A stretch of DNA of 64,000 bases from Adhaeribacter swui (GTDB lineage: Bacteria > Bacteroidota > Bacteroidia > Cytophagales > Hymenobacteraceae), in assembly GCF_014217805.1 (NCBI RefSeq), contig NZ_CP055156.1:2176585-2240584 (forward strand). Direction: 5' to 3'. The position numbers were made by a program, and so were the translations under genes. This document shows positions 15,371 through 25,352 of this stretch, one piece after another. The notes under the pieces were generated by a model, which saw nothing but the letters and a program-made list of their open reading frames with translations, was not told where the DNA came from and searched no databases. Every line of letters begins with the position of its first letter. Position 1 is the first letter of the stretch.

Positions 15371-18300
15371 TTAAGCATTATACCCCAGGTTAGGAGCCAG
15401 CCAGCGTTCTACTTCGGATAAAGTCATGTTTTTACGGCGGGCGTAATCTTCGGCTTGGTCTTTATCAATTTTGCCGAGGCCAAAATAACGGGCTTTGGGG
15501 TGCGCAAAATACATTCCGGATACGGCGGCGGTTGGGTACATCGCCATGCTTTCGGTTAGGGTGATGCCGGTATGTTTTTCAACCTCAAGTAATTCAAATA
15601 AAGTAAGTTTTTCGGTGTGCTCAGGACAAGCCGGGTAACCGGGCGCTGGCCGGATGCCCTGGTACGCTTCGGCTATCAACTCGTCGTTGGTAAGTTGTTC
15701 ATGCGACGCGTAACCCCACAACTCTTTGCGTACTTTTTCATGCATTAATTCGGCAAAGGCTTCTGCTAACCGATCGGCCAAGGCTTTAATCATAATGCTG
15801 TTGTAATCGTCGTGGTCGGCTTCGTACTGGGCAATTAGTTTTTCAATACCAATACCCGCGGTTACCGCAAAACCTCCGATGTAATCGTTCAAGCCACTTT
15901 CCTGCGGAGCAATAAAATCAGCGAGAGCTAAATTGGGTACGCCCGGACCTTTTTTGCTTTGCTGCCGCAATGTGCGGAACGTTACCTGGCTCAATTGCCG
16001 GCTTTCATCGGTATATATTTCAATATCGTCGTCGTTTACGGTATTGGCGGGATAGATGCCCACTACAGCGTTGGCTTGCAGTAACTTTTCTTTTACCACT
16101 TTTTTAAGTAAAACCTGGGCATCCTCAAACAACCGTACGGCTTCGGCACCTACTACTTCGTCGCTGAGAATTTTTGGATATTTACCGTGCAGTTCCCATG
16201 CCTGGAAGAATGGCGTCCAGTCGATGTAATTAACAATTTCGCTGAGTGGGTAATCGTTAAAAACCTGAGTACCCAGAACTTTAGGGGTATACACCTCTTC
16301 GGCGCGCCACTCAATCGGGAATTTATTTGCCCGGGCATCGGCCAGGGAAATAAATTGCCGGTCTTGCTTACGGTTCAGGTAACTGTCGCGAAGTACGCTG
16401 TACTCCGCTTTTATATTTTTAGCGTAGGTTTCTTTTTGCTCAGGTTGCAATAAATTACCCACTACCGGCACGGTACGTGAGGCATCCAGGACGTGCACTA
16501 CCGGTCCGCTGTAATTCTGGTCAATTTTTACGGCAGTATGCGCGCGCGAGGTAGTAGCTCCACCAATCAGCAAAGGAGTTTTAAATTGAAGCCGCTCCAT
16601 TTCTTTGGCCACATGCACCATTTCATCCAGCGAAGGCGTAATCAGGCCGCTTAAGCCAATGATATCGGCGTTTATTTCCTGCGCGGTTTGTAAAATTTTA
16701 TCGGCGGGCACCATTACACCTAAATCCACAATCTCATAATTATTACAGGCCAATACCACGCCCACAATGTTTTTACCAATATCGTGCACGTCGCCTTTTA
16801 CAGTTGCGAGTAAAACCTTACCTGCATTTTTGCTTTCGTCACCGGGTTGCTTGGCGGCTTCGATAAACGGTAACAGATAGGCTACGGCTTTTTTCATCAC
16901 GCGGGCGCTCTTTACTACCTGCGGCAAAAACATTTTACCGGCGCCAAATAAATCACCCACCACGTTCATGCCGTCCATTAATGGGCCTTCAATTACTTCC
17001 AGCGGACGGTCGTATTGCTGACGGGCTTCTTCAATATCGGCATCAATGTAATCGGTAATGCCTTTTACCAGCGAATGCGTCAGGCGTTCCTGTACGGGAG
17101 CGTTGCGCCAGGCTTCATCTTTTACTACTTCTTTTCCTTTATTTTTAACTTTTTCGGCGTGTTCAATTAACCGTTCGGTCGCATCCGGACGCCGGTTTAA
17201 TAACACATCTTCGCAGAGTTCGAGCAAATCCTTAGGAATCTCTTCGTACACGGCAATCTGGCCGGCGTTTACAATGCCCATATCCAAACCCGCTTTAATG
17301 GCGTGGTACAGAAAGGCAGTATGCATGGCTTCGCGCACTAAATCGTTGCCCCGGAACGAGAAAGAAATATTACTCACCCCACCACTCACGCGCACGCCGG
17401 GCAAGTTTTCTTTAATCCAGCGGGTGGCATTTATAAAATCGACGGCGTAGTTATTGTGTTCTTCGATGCCGGTAGCTACCGTTAAAATATTGGGGTCGAA
17501 GATGATGTCTTCGGCGGGGAAACCTACTTCTTTGGTAAGAATATTATAAGCGCGCTCGCAGATCTGAATCCGGCGTTCGTAAGAATCAGCCTGGCCTTCT
17601 TCGTCGAAAGCCATTACTACTACCGCCGCGCCGTAGCTTAATACTTTGCGGGCAGTTTCTTTAAATTTCTCTTCGCCTTCTTTTAAGCTGATGGAGTTAA
17701 CAATGCTTTTGCCCTGCACACATTTTAAACCCGCTTCAATCACGCTCCACTTAGAAGAGTCAATCATGATAGGAACGCGCGAAATATCCGGTTCGGCGGC
17801 AATTAAATTTAAAAAATGAACCATGGCTTTCTCAGAATCGAGCATGCCTTCGTCCATGTTCACGTCAATAATCTGAGCGCCGTTTTCTACCTGCTCGCGG
17901 GCAATACTCAAAGCTTCTTCGTACTGCTCGTTTAAAATAAGGCGGGCAAATTTCTTGGAGCCAGTTACGTTGGTGCGTTCGCCAATATTTACAAATGTAG
18001 AACCTTCAAAAATAGTAAGCGGCTCTAATCCGCTAAGTTTGGGTACGGATGGTAATTTTGGAATTTCCCGGGGCGGATATTTAGCGGCTTCCTGGGCAAT
18101 AGCTTTAATGTGCGCTGGCGACGTGCCACAACAACCCCCGATAATATTCACGAAGTTATTTTCCAGGAAATCGTGGATATGCGCGGCCATTTGCTCCGGC
18201 GTTTCGTCGTACTCGCCGAAGGCATTAGGTAAACCCGCATTGGGGTGGGCGCTCACGTAAAATTTCGCTTCTTTCGCCAACGTTTGCAGGTGCGGACGTA

Positions 18301-19048
18301 ATTGTTTGGCGCCCAAAGCACAGTTTAATCCAACGCTTAATAAAGGTAAATGAGAGATGGAAAATAAAAACGCTTCCACGGTTTGTCCCGACAAAGTCCG
18401 GCCGCTGGCATCGGTGATAGTGCCCGATACCATTATAGGTATTCGTTTACCGGTGCGCTGCGAATATTGGTCAATGGCAAATAAGGCCGCTTTTGCATTA
18501 AGCGTATCAAAAATGGTTTCTACCAGCAAAGCATCTACGCCGCCGTCTACCAAACCTTCTATCTGGCCGGTATAAGCTTCTACTAATTCATCGAAAGTAA
18601 TTGCCCGGAAAGCAGGGTTATTTACGTCCGGCGACATAGAAGCGGTACGGTTGGTAGGGCCAATGGAACCCGCCACAAAACGCGGTTTATCTGGGTTAGC
18701 AGCAGTAAATTCATCGGCCACTTCCCGGGCAATCCGGGCCGACTCGTAATTGAGTTCGTACACCAGATCTTCCATGTGGTAATCGGCCATACCCACGGTG
18801 GTAGAGCTAAATGTATTCGTTTCGGCAATATCGGCACCGGCTTCAAAATATTTCCAGTGTATTTCCCGGATAATATCGGGCCGGGTAATGGATAGTAAAT
18901 CGTTGTTGCCTTTTAAGTCGTGCGGGAAATCCCGGAAACGCTCGCCGCGGTAATCGGCCTCGGTGAGCTTATAGCCTTGGATTTGCGTACCCATGGCGCC
19001 ATCCAGCACCAGGATGCGTTTTTTTACTTCTTCTTCTATGCGTGTCAT
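15371..19048 (-). CDS. metH: Cobalamin-dependent methionine synthase
   Basis: A 1225-residue, four-module enzyme transferring the methyl group of 5-methyl-THF via methylcobalamin to homocysteine. I start it at the ATG at 19048 ([20 protein letters not shown]); an upstream in-frame ATG at 19174 lies inside the riboswitch and is not used. Homocysteine-binding module at residues ~1-330 with zinc cysteines in VGLNCALG and GGCCGTSP; pterin-binding module ~350-620 ([22 protein letters not shown]); cobalamin cap and binding ~640-890 with [11 protein letters not shown], whose His ligates cobalt; reactivation module ~900-1225 ([12 protein letters not shown]). Full length. Followed by metF. Confidence 0.98.
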   Translation of the reverse strand: MTRIEEEVKKRILVLDGAMGTQIQGYKLTEADYRGERFRDFPHDLKGNNDLLSITRPDIIREIHWKYFEAGADIAETNTFSSTTVGMADYHMEDLVYELNYESARIAREVADEFTAANPDKPRFVAGSIGPTNRTASMSPDVNNPAFRAITFDELVEAYTGQIEGLVDGGVDALLVETIFDTLNAKAALFAIDQYSQRTGKRIPIMVSGTITDASGRTLSGQTVEAFLFSISHLPLLSVGLNCALGAKQLRPHLQTLAKEAKFYVSAHPNAGLPNAFGEYDETPEQMAAHIHDFLENNFVNIIGGCCGTSPAHIKAIAQEAAKYPPREIPKLPSVPKLSGLEPLTIFEGSTFVNIGERTNVTGSKKFARLILNEQYEEALSIAREQVENGAQIIDVNMDEGMLDSEKAMVHFLNLIAAEPDISRVPIMIDSSKWSVIEAGLKCVQGKSIVNSISLKEGEEKFKETARKVLSYGAAVVVMAFDEEGQADSYERRIQICERAYNILTKEVGFPAEDIIFDPNILTVATGIEEHNNYAVDFINATRWIKENLPGVRVSGGVSNISFSFRGNDLVREAMHTAFLYHAIKAGLDMGIVNAGQIAVYEEIPKDLLELCEDVLLNRRPDATERLIEHAEKVKNKGKEVVKDEAWRNAPVQERLTHSLVKGITDYIDADIEEARQQYDRPLEVIEGPLMDGMNVVGDLFGAGKMFLPQVVKSARVMKKAVAYLLPFIEAAKQPGDESKNAGKVLLATVKGDVHDIGKNIVGVVLACNNYEIVDLGVMVPADKILQTAQEINADIIGLSGLITPSLDEMVHVAKEMERLQFKTPLLIGGATTSRAHTAVKIDQNYSGPVVHVLDASRTVPVVGNLLQPEQKETYAKNIKAEYSVLRDSYLNRKQDRQFISLADARANKFPIEWRAEEVYTPKVLGTQVFNDYPLSEIVNYIDWTPFFQAWELHGKYPKILSDEVVGAEAVRLFEDAQVLLKKVVKEKLLQANAVVGIYPANTVNDDDIEIYTDESRQLSQVTFRTLRQQSKKGPGVPNLALADFIAPQESGLNDYIGGFAVTAGIGIEKLIAQYEADHDDYNSIMIKALADRLAEAFAELMHEKVRKELWGYASHEQLTNDELIAEAYQGIRPAPGYPACPEHTEKLTLFELLEVEKHTGITLTESMAMYPTAAVSGMYFAHPKARYFGLGKIDKDQAEDYARRKNMTLSEVERWLAPNLGYNA

Positions 19049-19055
19049 CGGTGTT

Positions 19056-19105
19056 ATAAGCAAAAAAAGTGTAGCCCTTCTGGAAGGGTATAATTTTTTG
19101 CTTAT
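19056..19105 (-). promoter_or_regulatory. Expression platform of the metH SAM riboswitch
   Basis: ATAAGCAAAAAA (19056-19067 on plus) and TTTTTTGCTTAT (19094-19105) form a perfect 12-bp helix. Its upstream half shares ATAAG with the 3' strand of riboswitch helix P1, so the two structures exclude each other. Inside lies a short CCCTT/AAGGG hairpin followed on the minus strand by CTACAC and seven Ts, a candidate terminator. The 3' half ends 8 bp before the metH ATG, so control of either termination or start-codon access is possible. Confidence 0.65.
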
Positions 19106-19256
19106 CAAGAGTTTTGAGCTGAGTTTTTCAGGCGTCGCGCCTTTTTTATCCTCATCTTCCCCCGCGGCGTGCACCGTATGGGGCTGGAAGTAGCACCCTG
19201 CCAGCCAGGGTTGCTAAGACATCAACGGGCCAAGTCCCTCCGTCTTTCTTGATAAG
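19101..19256 (-). promoter_or_regulatory. SAM-I (S-box) riboswitch upstream of metH
   Basis: On the minus strand the block begins CTTATCAAGA and ends CTCTTGATAAG (helix P1). It contains the conserved S-box pieces GGAGGGACTTGGCCCG, GATG..TTAGCAACC, GGTGCTACTTCCAGC and the expected helices between them. It lies immediately upstream of methionine synthase, the normal target: high S-adenosylmethionine stabilises P1 and shuts off expression. The predicted transcription start is within a few bases of the P1 5' strand. Confidence 0.95.
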
Positions 19257-19261
19257 TTTGG

Positions 19262-19293
19262 CAAAGATAACACGATGAATTTTATTGTGCAAA
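19262..19293 (-). promoter_or_regulatory. Promoter of metH leader
   Basis: Minus strand TTTG (19293-19290), 20-bp spacer, then TATCTTTG (19269-19262) match the Bacteroidota -33 and -7 (TAnnTTTG) elements exactly. Start of transcription falls about 6 bp later, at the first base of the riboswitch. The rest of the spacer up to 19487 holds no recognised signal. Confidence 0.85.
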
Positions 19294-19487
19294 TACCAGA
19301 TGTATTTATAAATATCAGCGGTTTCGGGTAGAATCTTGTGAAAAATTTAAAAATCAGGCTGGAATTGAAAAAATAAAAACCACCTCAGATTAGTGATTTT
19401 TAAAAAATTATCTTACCAGGTAAAAAATTAAACTTGGATGAGATGGATAAACCCGGAATGCTATTCAAGTAGCTTTTAAAATAGAAT

Positions 19488-19537
19488 AAATAAGCCCCGA
19501 ATTACCGGAAAAAGCTAAGGTAATTCGAGGCTTATTT
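19488..19537 (-). terminator. Terminator of the T9SS protein gene
   Basis: AAATAAGCCCCGAATTACC (19488-19506) pairs with GGTAATTCGAGGCTTATTT (19519-19537), one mismatch, 12-nt loop, 22 bp after the stop; a T-rich stretch follows on the minus strand. Confidence 0.8.
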
Positions 19538-19558
19538 TAAGGAAGGTTACAGAAGAAT

Positions 19559-20995
19559 TTACTCAATGAGGATCTTACCACTTTGCAGTACCTTGCCGCT
19601 GTCAGTTAAAATTTGGTAAAAATAAATTCCGGTGGCTACAGGCGGTAATTTAATGCGGGTAGTGCCGGCGTTTAGTTTGGTTTGCAGGATAACCTGTTGC
19701 AGCGCATTATACAGCCGGTACCGGGTCCGAGGAAATTCCCCTTTATTTTTCACCCAAACAAAGTCCCGGGCCGGATTAGGATAAGCCGTAAACAACCCAT
19801 TTGTACCCGGCTCGGAAACGCCCGGGCTTTCTCCAATACCACCGCTTACCAATGGGGGTTTAGCTACCAAGGTAAGAGTAAAGTCTTGTTGAATGAGGGT
19901 GCCATTTACTTCAGAAACACCGCGTAAAACCAATACATACGGTTGGCTGCGTCGCCAAGATTCTTCGGGAGTTAAGGTTATTTCGGCTAAAATTCCGTCT
20001 TGAGTAGCAATGGTGTCCATCGGAATAGTGGCAGATTTAAAAAATAATTCGGAGTACGCTTCCAGGTTTTTTGCCTGACCGGTAGTTTGGTATTTTACTT
20101 TTATTTTAACTGGTTGGCCAGCCGTCACGAATATTTGGTTTTCGTCGTTAATGGATAACTCCGAACGGTTTTCGATGGAGAAAGAATGCGTAAAATTATC
20201 TGGGTTTGGAACTACGGTAACCACAAAATCGCGCATCATGGTGCCCACCAGAATTTTGTTGCGGTAGCTATTTACGCGCACGGCAAAGCTGTATCGGCCT
20301 ACTTGTACCGGTTTATCCCAGATAAATTCGCCGGTTCTGGCGTTAATACTTACTTGTGGCGGTAAGGTGTAGCCTTTAACATTATCTATGAAGCGGATAT
20401 AATTATCGCCTGCCAGAATTCCTTTTAAAGGGGTTATGAGTTCGTATGCCAGACTATCGCCATCTAAATCAAAGGTAGCCAGACTGTGGCGGAAGGTTTG
20501 ATTTTGCGTTGCGCAGGGAATTGGGATCGCCAGAAAAGAATGAGGCCGGTTGATCGGATCAAAAGCATCAATCGTAAACGTGGCAGCAATGGTAAAAGCC
20601 TGCTCATCAGAATCCGGAAGATTAACTATATTGTTGGTACGGTTCGGGGAATGGTAAACTGCTCTGTATTGGCCAGGTCCGGGAAAAGTGTATTCAAAAT
20701 AATAAGTACTCAAAAAAATAACACCGCAAGAGTTACTTATTGTTACTTTGCTTACCCGTTCAGAAGTAACTTTCACCCCATCACCTAGATACAAAGTAGC
20801 CGAAGGTTCATCGGCGGCACTATTGGCATCGTGATAAGTTCTTAATTTAAAATAGTAGCGCAGCGGATTGGCTGAAGCGGTGGTATCGGATTGATACGTT
20901 AATTCGCCGCCTAAAAGGTGCGTGGCTTGTACGGGTTTAATTAATGCCAGCGAGAAGAACAAACAGCAAACCAGAGTAAAAATGGATTTAGCCAT
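19559..20995 (-). CDS. Secreted protein with type IX secretion C-terminal sorting domain
   Basis: A 478-residue protein with signal peptide (MAKSIFTLVCCLFFSLALIKPVQAT). The start of the mature chain, THLLGGELTY, is common in Bacteroidota surface proteins of the gliding/adhesin type. Central beta-rich domains include a cadherin-like segment (DLDGDSLAYELITPLKG, SINARTGEFIWDKPVQVGRYSFAVRV). The last ~80 residues form a type A sorting domain: FTAYPNPARDFVWVKNKG, YRLYNALQQVI, TRIKLPPVATGIYFYQI, SGKVLQSGKILIE. It should be exported through T9SS and anchored at the cell surface or released. No catalytic motif seen; a structural or adhesive role is inferred. Confidence 0.85.
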   Translation of the reverse strand: MAKSIFTLVCCLFFSLALIKPVQATHLLGGELTYQSDTTASANPLRYYFKLRTYHDANSAADEPSATLYLGDGVKVTSERVSKVTISNSCGVIFLSTYYFEYTFPGPGQYRAVYHSPNRTNNIVNLPDSDEQAFTIAATFTIDAFDPINRPHSFLAIPIPCATQNQTFRHSLATFDLDGDSLAYELITPLKGILAGDNYIRFIDNVKGYTLPPQVSINARTGEFIWDKPVQVGRYSFAVRVNSYRNKILVGTMMRDFVVTVVPNPDNFTHSFSIENRSELSINDENQIFVTAGQPVKIKVKYQTTGQAKNLEAYSELFFKSATIPMDTIATQDGILAEITLTPEESWRRSQPYVLVLRGVSEVNGTLIQQDFTLTLVAKPPLVSGGIGESPGVSEPGTNGLFTAYPNPARDFVWVKNKGEFPRTRYRLYNALQQVILQTKLNAGTTRIKLPPVATGIYFYQILTDSGKVLQSGKILIE

Positions 20996-21388
20996 TGGAG
21001 TATAGAGTTAAAGTTTCGCCAAATTTGTTTTAAGGTAATATTTAAAAAATTTAAAAATCAGTAACTCCTCTGATTTGCTCGTAGGAGCCACCGGCAATTC
21101 TTGAAATTTTAAAATTTTAAAAATGTTAGCTGTTTATTCCGGAGTAATGGTAAAACCGCCCAATAAATTAAAAAAGTAATAGCAAAGCGAAACGCCAGGT
21201 TTAAGCTTAAAGCCCAAAGGTGGGGCCTGAGCTAGTAAATTAAACGGCGCAAACCCATGCAATTATAAGAACTCTGTCGTGCAATGGGGTTTAGGTTTGT
21301 TAAACAAATTTTCCTTTTTACCGCAAGAGAAATGATGTAAGTAGGTAACGAGTAATTACCTAAAAATGAGGTAGGTTTTTAAAAAAAA
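20996..21388. other. Gene-free spacer
   Basis: 393 bp, AT-rich, with two copies of the AATTTAAAAATC-type word near 21042-21125 and no convincing reading frame, hairpin terminator or promoter. Confidence 0.5.
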
Positions 21389-22282
21389 TTATAAATAAGT
21401 AGGCTCCACGTGAATAAGCACATCGTACACCGACGGCTTCTGGCGCATTACCTCGGCTTTTACCGCGTGAGCAATATCGTGGCCTTCGCGCACCGATAAA
21501 TTGCCGTCCACGATAATGTGTAAATCTACGAAATACTCGAAGCCCATTTTCCGGACCAGACACTTATCCAGGCCTTGTACCTGGGGCACGGTAGCCGCAA
21601 TTTCCCGCACTTCGTTGGCTAAATTAGAGGGTGGCGCCGCATCCATAATCTCAGTGAACGCCGGCATAAAAATACGATAGGCATTTATCACAATAACCGC
21701 CGAAGCAATTAAAGCCGCCCAATCGTCGGCGCTTTCGTAACCAGGGCCGCCAACTAAGGCAATGGCAATACCTACGGCTGCTGTTAAAGAAGTAATGGCA
21801 TCGGAACGGTGGTGCCAGGCATCGGCTTTCACGGCAGCACTTTGTATTTCGGAGCCTACCCGGTTGGTATAGCGGTACATGCCTTCTTTCACCAAAATAA
21901 TTATTACCAAAATAATTAAGGTAAATGGCGCCGGAGCTACGTGCGGCGTTAAAATATGATCTACGCTTTGGATAGCAATAAATATGGCAGCGGCAATTAA
22001 TGATAAAGCCACCACAATGGCAGCTAAAGGTTCGGCCTTGCCGTGGCCGTACGGGTGATTTAAATCGGGCTCTTTAGAGGCGGCCCGTAAACCAATCCAA
22101 ACAATAAACGAGGTAAATACATCCGAAGCTGATTCAATGGCATCGGCGATGAGGGCGTAAGAATTACCAAAGTAGCCTGCCAGTGCTTTTATTGCTACCA
22201 TGCCCAAGTTAGCCCCAATGCCCAACAAGGTAGAGCGAATCCCTTTTTTGGCGGGGTGAGCTTCGGAACGTAATCGGGTCAT
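21389..22282 (-). CDS. Cation diffusion facilitator family transporter
   Basis: A 297-residue inner-membrane CDF exporter, normally moving Zn2+, Fe2+, Co2+ or Mn2+ out of the cytoplasm by proton antiport. About six membrane helices. Metal-site motifs are SYALIADAIESASDVF in TM2 (Asp residues), NHPYGHGKAEPLAA and DAWHHRSDAITS in TM5 (His/Asp pair). The C-terminal cytoplasmic domain (VRKMGFEYFVDLHIIVDGNLSVREGHDIAHAVK) is the ferredoxin-like dimerisation part. Metal specificity cannot be read with confidence. No adjacent metal regulator. Confidence 0.95.
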   Translation of the reverse strand: MTRLRSEAHPAKKGIRSTLLGIGANLGMVAIKALAGYFGNSYALIADAIESASDVFTSFIVWIGLRAASKEPDLNHPYGHGKAEPLAAIVVALSLIAAAIFIAIQSVDHILTPHVAPAPFTLIILVIIILVKEGMYRYTNRVGSEIQSAAVKADAWHHRSDAITSLTAAVGIAIALVGGPGYESADDWAALIASAVIVINAYRIFMPAFTEIMDAAPPSNLANEVREIAATVPQVQGLDKCLVRKMGFEYFVDLHIIVDGNLSVREGHDIAHAVKAEVMRQKPSVYDVLIHVEPTYL

Positions 22283-22903
22283 GGGTTAAATCTAATTAAT
22301 AAAAGCTGTTTGCCTTTGCTTTACTTTAAGGGAGCGCAAAGGTAAAGTTTTTACGGCTTATTTAATTATGCATACAAGTAGTTTTTAAACGCAGGCAAAA
22401 GGCGCTTCTGTTATTTTAAAACAGATAAATGAATAACTTTTTAAAAGGCAAGTGGTTGCATTTAAAACAAAATAACCAGTAAAGTAGCAGCTCCCGATCA
22501 GGAAACCGCGCACTAGCGGTTCACGAAAATTGAATAATAATTAAAAACCGCAGCGTCGAACAAAGTGGGGCAGAATAGTGGCTACAGCAAATCGGTGGGC
22601 TATAAATCAGGTGGCCGGATTATAGAAATTTTTAAAAAAAGCGGATTTAACAGAAGTAGATTACCAACACATGCACCAAGTTATTTCGTACATCGGCCGG
22701 CATTTGGCGCAGCAACCAGCGCTTCATATAGCAACCAGCAACTGGCTGTATTCTTTAAAAAGTTGGGGACACAATCCGCTGAAAAAATAAATTTGCGGGT
22801 AGTAAAAGTTGGCGGATTATTTATTGGGGAAAACCGGCGGGGTAAACCGGTAAAAATTAAAATTTTTAAAAATCCTTCTTCGGCACAAAAGAGAGAAAAT
22901 AGA
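22283..22903. other. Gene-free spacer with a possible -7 element
   Basis: 621 bp. TACCTTTG on the minus strand (22337-22344) fits the -7 consensus 55 bp before the transporter gene, without a matching -33. A small hairpin AACCGC/GCGGTT occurs near 22505-22522. A plus-strand frame 22565-22957 lacks any family feature and overlaps the rlpA end, so I do not call it. Confidence 0.4.
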
Positions 22904-23608
22904 TCAGGAGCCGGTATGAACTTGTTTGATCATGCCCGAAATGCCATTTTTCTCTAACTCGGCTTTTACTTGTTCGGCTGTGGTGCGATCCGTGAACTTG
23001 CCGGCTACTACCCGGTGTATTTTTTTACCGTTTACGGTATCTTCGTTCATTATAATGGGCAATTCCTGATGGAAGGATCTGATTTTATCGGAGTATAATT
23101 TAGCTTTGTTGGGGTCCGAGAAAGAACCGGCTTGAATTACAAAGTACGCATCCGTATAAAGCGGGCTGGCAATGGGGGTAAGCATTTCCTGGGTTTCTGG
23201 TTCTTCCAGGGCCATTAAATCATCGGCAGTGTTATTACTTAAAACCTGCACTTTAACTTTGGTGCCGCCGCCTACATTAATCCGGCGGGCTGCCGCTTCC
23301 GACAAATCAATTATGTGGCCTTTGCGCCGAAAAGCACCCCGGTCGTTTATTTTTACTACAACACTTTCCTGGGTAGCAATATTGGTTACTTTTACTTTGG
23401 TGCCAAAAGGTAGGTATTTGTGGGCCGCAGTCATTTGGTTTTTATTAAAAACCTCACCGCTGCTGGTTTTTTTACCATGGTGTTGCGACCCGTACCAGGT
23501 AGCCGAACCAGTTGTTGCGCCTGTTTTTTGCGCGAAACCTTGCTGGCTAAGGCTGCAAAATAAGAGGGCAATAAAGCTGAATACATAAGGTAGTTTTGAT
23601 AACATCAT
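22904..23608 (-). CDS. rlpA: RlpA-family septal ring lytic transglycosylase with SPOR domain
   Basis: A 234-residue exported protein with a signal peptide (LPYVFSFIALLFCSLSQQGFAQ). Residues ~35-120 form the double-psi beta-barrel: GSATWYGSQHHGKKTSSGEVF, MTAAHKYLPFGTKVKVTN, VVVKINDRGAF and GHIIDLSEAAARRI, carrying the Asp-Arg and His-Asp pairs of RlpA. The C-terminal ~80 residues are a SPOR domain (AYFVIQAGSFSDPNKAKLYSDK ... VVAGKFTDRTTAEQVKAELEK), which binds denuded septal peptidoglycan. Role: cleavage of naked glycan strands at division sites. A TATATTTG box (minus, 23632-23639) lies 24 bp before the start. Confidence 0.93.
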   Translation of the reverse strand: MMLSKLPYVFSFIALLFCSLSQQGFAQKTGATTGSATWYGSQHHGKKTSSGEVFNKNQMTAAHKYLPFGTKVKVTNIATQESVVVKINDRGAFRRKGHIIDLSEAAARRINVGGGTKVKVQVLSNNTADDLMALEEPETQEMLTPIASPLYTDAYFVIQAGSFSDPNKAKLYSDKIRSFHQELPIIMNEDTVNGKKIHRVVAGKFTDRTTAEQVKAELEKNGISGMIKQVHTGS

Positions 23609-23631
23609 GTCTTCATTGGTTGGTGGAAAAA

Positions 23632-23639
23632 CAAATATA
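23632..23639 (-). promoter_or_regulatory. Possible -7 element of rlpA
   Basis: TATATTTG on the minus strand matches TAnnTTTG; the -33 region is not convincing. The surrounding 312-bp divergent spacer 23609-23920 holds nothing else I recognise. Confidence 0.3.
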
Positions 23640-23920
23640 GAACAAAAAATTTAAAAAGCCACATTATAGCCCCTTGGCGCTCGTTTGGTTGCAGCGTAGT
23701 GGTAACTAGTACTCTTTTAAAATGATGCTTTGTAAGGGCTAAAATCCAATGTTTGTATTGGCGTAAATACTAATAAAACAGCGATTTTCATCTATTTTGG
23801 CCAAAGTGGCTGAATGTTACGTAATTAGTAAGTAGCCGGAAAAATTTTTTATAATTAGCAGAAAAAAATACAAAAGTCAGTGCCAAAACAGTAATTTAAT
23901 TTTTTATAAAGCTAAAGTTT

Positions 23921-24844
23921 ATGGATTTTGGTAAAGTACCTTATCTGGAAAAGATAGATTTTAACTTTCCGCCGGAGCCAGCGGCTAATCAGCAGGTGTT
24001 TTCCCGCCATAAACCAGTGGCCTATTTAAAACCGCAACTTTACTTGGGCTGCCCTACCTGGACGAATAAAAGCTGGTTGGGTACGTATTATCCGGCGGGT
24101 TTACCCGCTAAAGATTTTTTGCATTATTACAGCCAACAATTTAATACAATCGAGTTAAATACCACGCACTACCGCATTCCGGACGAAGCCACGGTAACTA
24201 AATGGTGCACCGCCGTTACACCCGATTTTAAATTTTGCCCCAAATGGCCTCAGCAAATCAGCCACGAACAAGAACTGCAAGGGGCCGAAAGCGCTACCGA
24301 AGCATTTTGCACCGCTTTGCTGGCTTTTAAAGAAAATTTGGGCATGTCTTTCCTGCAGTTATCGCCCACTTTTAGCCCCGATAAATTAACGGTATTGGAA
24401 AACTTTTTAACCCGTTTACCCCGCAAAATACCTTTGGCCGTAGAAGTGCGCCACCCCGCGTGGTTTTCTGATAAAACAGCTTTTGAAGAGTTAGCCGCTT
24501 TGCTGGAAGCTTGTGAGGCCAGCACCGTAATTACGGATGTAGCCGGTCGGCGGGATGTGTTACACCTGCGCCTGAGTAGCACTACGGCCTTTGTGCGGTT
24601 TAACGGCTACCGCCACGATGCCGTTGATTATGCCCGCACCGATGCCTGGCTAAAGCAACTCATTGCCTGGCTGGAACAAGGTTTGCAAACCGTTTACTTT
24701 TTTGTGCATTACGAAGATATCTTGCATTCGCCTAAAGTAATCCGGTACATGTTGGATAAACTGGCAGCCGCCACCAACATTCCGGTATCTGCAAATAGCG
24801 CCCGACCTATCCCGCAACCGGTGCAAGGTTCTTTGTTCGATTAA
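23921..24844 (+). CDS. DUF72 (YecE-like) domain protein
   Basis: A 307-residue TIM-barrel protein. Family marks: YLGCPTWTNKSWLGTYYP, FNTIELNTTHYRIPDEATV, FKFCPKWPQQISHE, MSFLQLSPTFSPDKL, PLAVEVRHPAWF, FVRFNGYRH and VYFFVHYEDILHSPK. DUF72 proteins are widespread and biochemically undefined; some are thought to act on nucleic acid or sugars, but I know of no settled function. It stands alone, divergent from rlpA, and is followed by the REP-like cluster. Confidence 0.9.
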   Translation: MDFGKVPYLEKIDFNFPPEPAANQQVFSRHKPVAYLKPQLYLGCPTWTNKSWLGTYYPAGLPAKDFLHYYSQQFNTIELNTTHYRIPDEATVTKWCTAVTPDFKFCPKWPQQISHEQELQGAESATEAFCTALLAFKENLGMSFLQLSPTFSPDKLTVLENFLTRLPRKIPLAVEVRHPAWFSDKTAFEELAALLEACEASTVITDVAGRRDVLHLRLSSTTAFVRFNGYRHDAVDYARTDAWLKQLIAWLEQGLQTVYFFVHYEDILHSPKVIRYMLDKLAAATNIPVSANSARPIPQPVQGSLFD

Positions 24845-24977
24845 AGCAATTTCTCAAAAGTTGTTTACTATTGATTCTAGGGCAACAGTTAGAATCTGGG
24901 TTTCTGGAAATGCAATTTTTTTAAAATTTTGCTTTCCTGAGTTGATTTATTAAACCACAGTATGGCCATTAAGGAAG

Positions 24978-25320
24978 GTGGTTTGTGAAGACACAAACCA
25001 CGGCGTTGTAGTGTTTTCCTCTGTATCGGCTTTGCCAAATTGTGGTAAGGCCATCGTCTTTGTCTGCATAAACCAATTGAAGAAAATAATGTCCTGTTTT
25101 GTATCTGCACAAACCGTTAAAAAAGCAGTTTTATTAAAAAGTGCAGCAGCAATAAAAAATTAAAAAGAGTTTGTTTTCGGTGAACACTCTTTTTCTAACG
25201 ACGTGGTTTATGTTTTCTTAAACTACTTCAAAGTTTTAGCAAAAGAGACAGGGTTACGAAAAACCAAAAAGGAGACTAAACAAGCTTCCAATGCCGTGGT
25301 TTGTGTCTTCACAAAACACT
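24978..25320. repeat. Cluster of REP-like hairpin elements (five copies, mixed orientation)
   Basis: Core GGTTTGTGAAGACACAAACC with tail ACGGCGTTG. The best copy, 24978-25009 (+), has a 10-bp perfect stem (GTGGTTTGTG/CACAAACCAC) and loop AAGA. Copies on the minus strand: 25289-25320 (nearly intact, tail GGCATTGG), 25195-25226, 25085-25115 and 25055-25083 (increasingly decayed). The 558-bp region 24845-25402 has no gene. Confidence 0.75.
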
Positions 25321-25343
25321 CTAAAGCAAAAGAGACAGGGTTA
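25238..25343. repeat. Direct repeat of a terminator-proximal segment
   Basis: AGCAAAAGAGACAGGGTTA occurs at 25238-25256 and again at 25325-25343, offset 87 bp, and similarity continues into the following AAAAGGAG. The second copy leads into the full terminator hairpin; the first has only its left arm. Confidence 0.8.
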
Positions 25344-25352
25344 TGCAAAACA

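Noticed and set aside
19049-19174. Longer metH start at 19174
   Set aside because: Those codons are part of the SAM riboswitch; the family N-terminus starts at 19048.
22565-22957. Plus-strand frame of 130 residues next to rlpA
   Set aside because: No family feature, low-complexity composition, overlaps the rlpA end antisense.
24889-25110. Minus-strand frame of 73 residues
   Set aside because: Runs through REP-like elements and has no recognisable features.
24978-25320. CRISPR-like array
   Set aside because: Repeats are palindromic, irregularly spaced and in both orientations, with no conserved spacers or cas genes.
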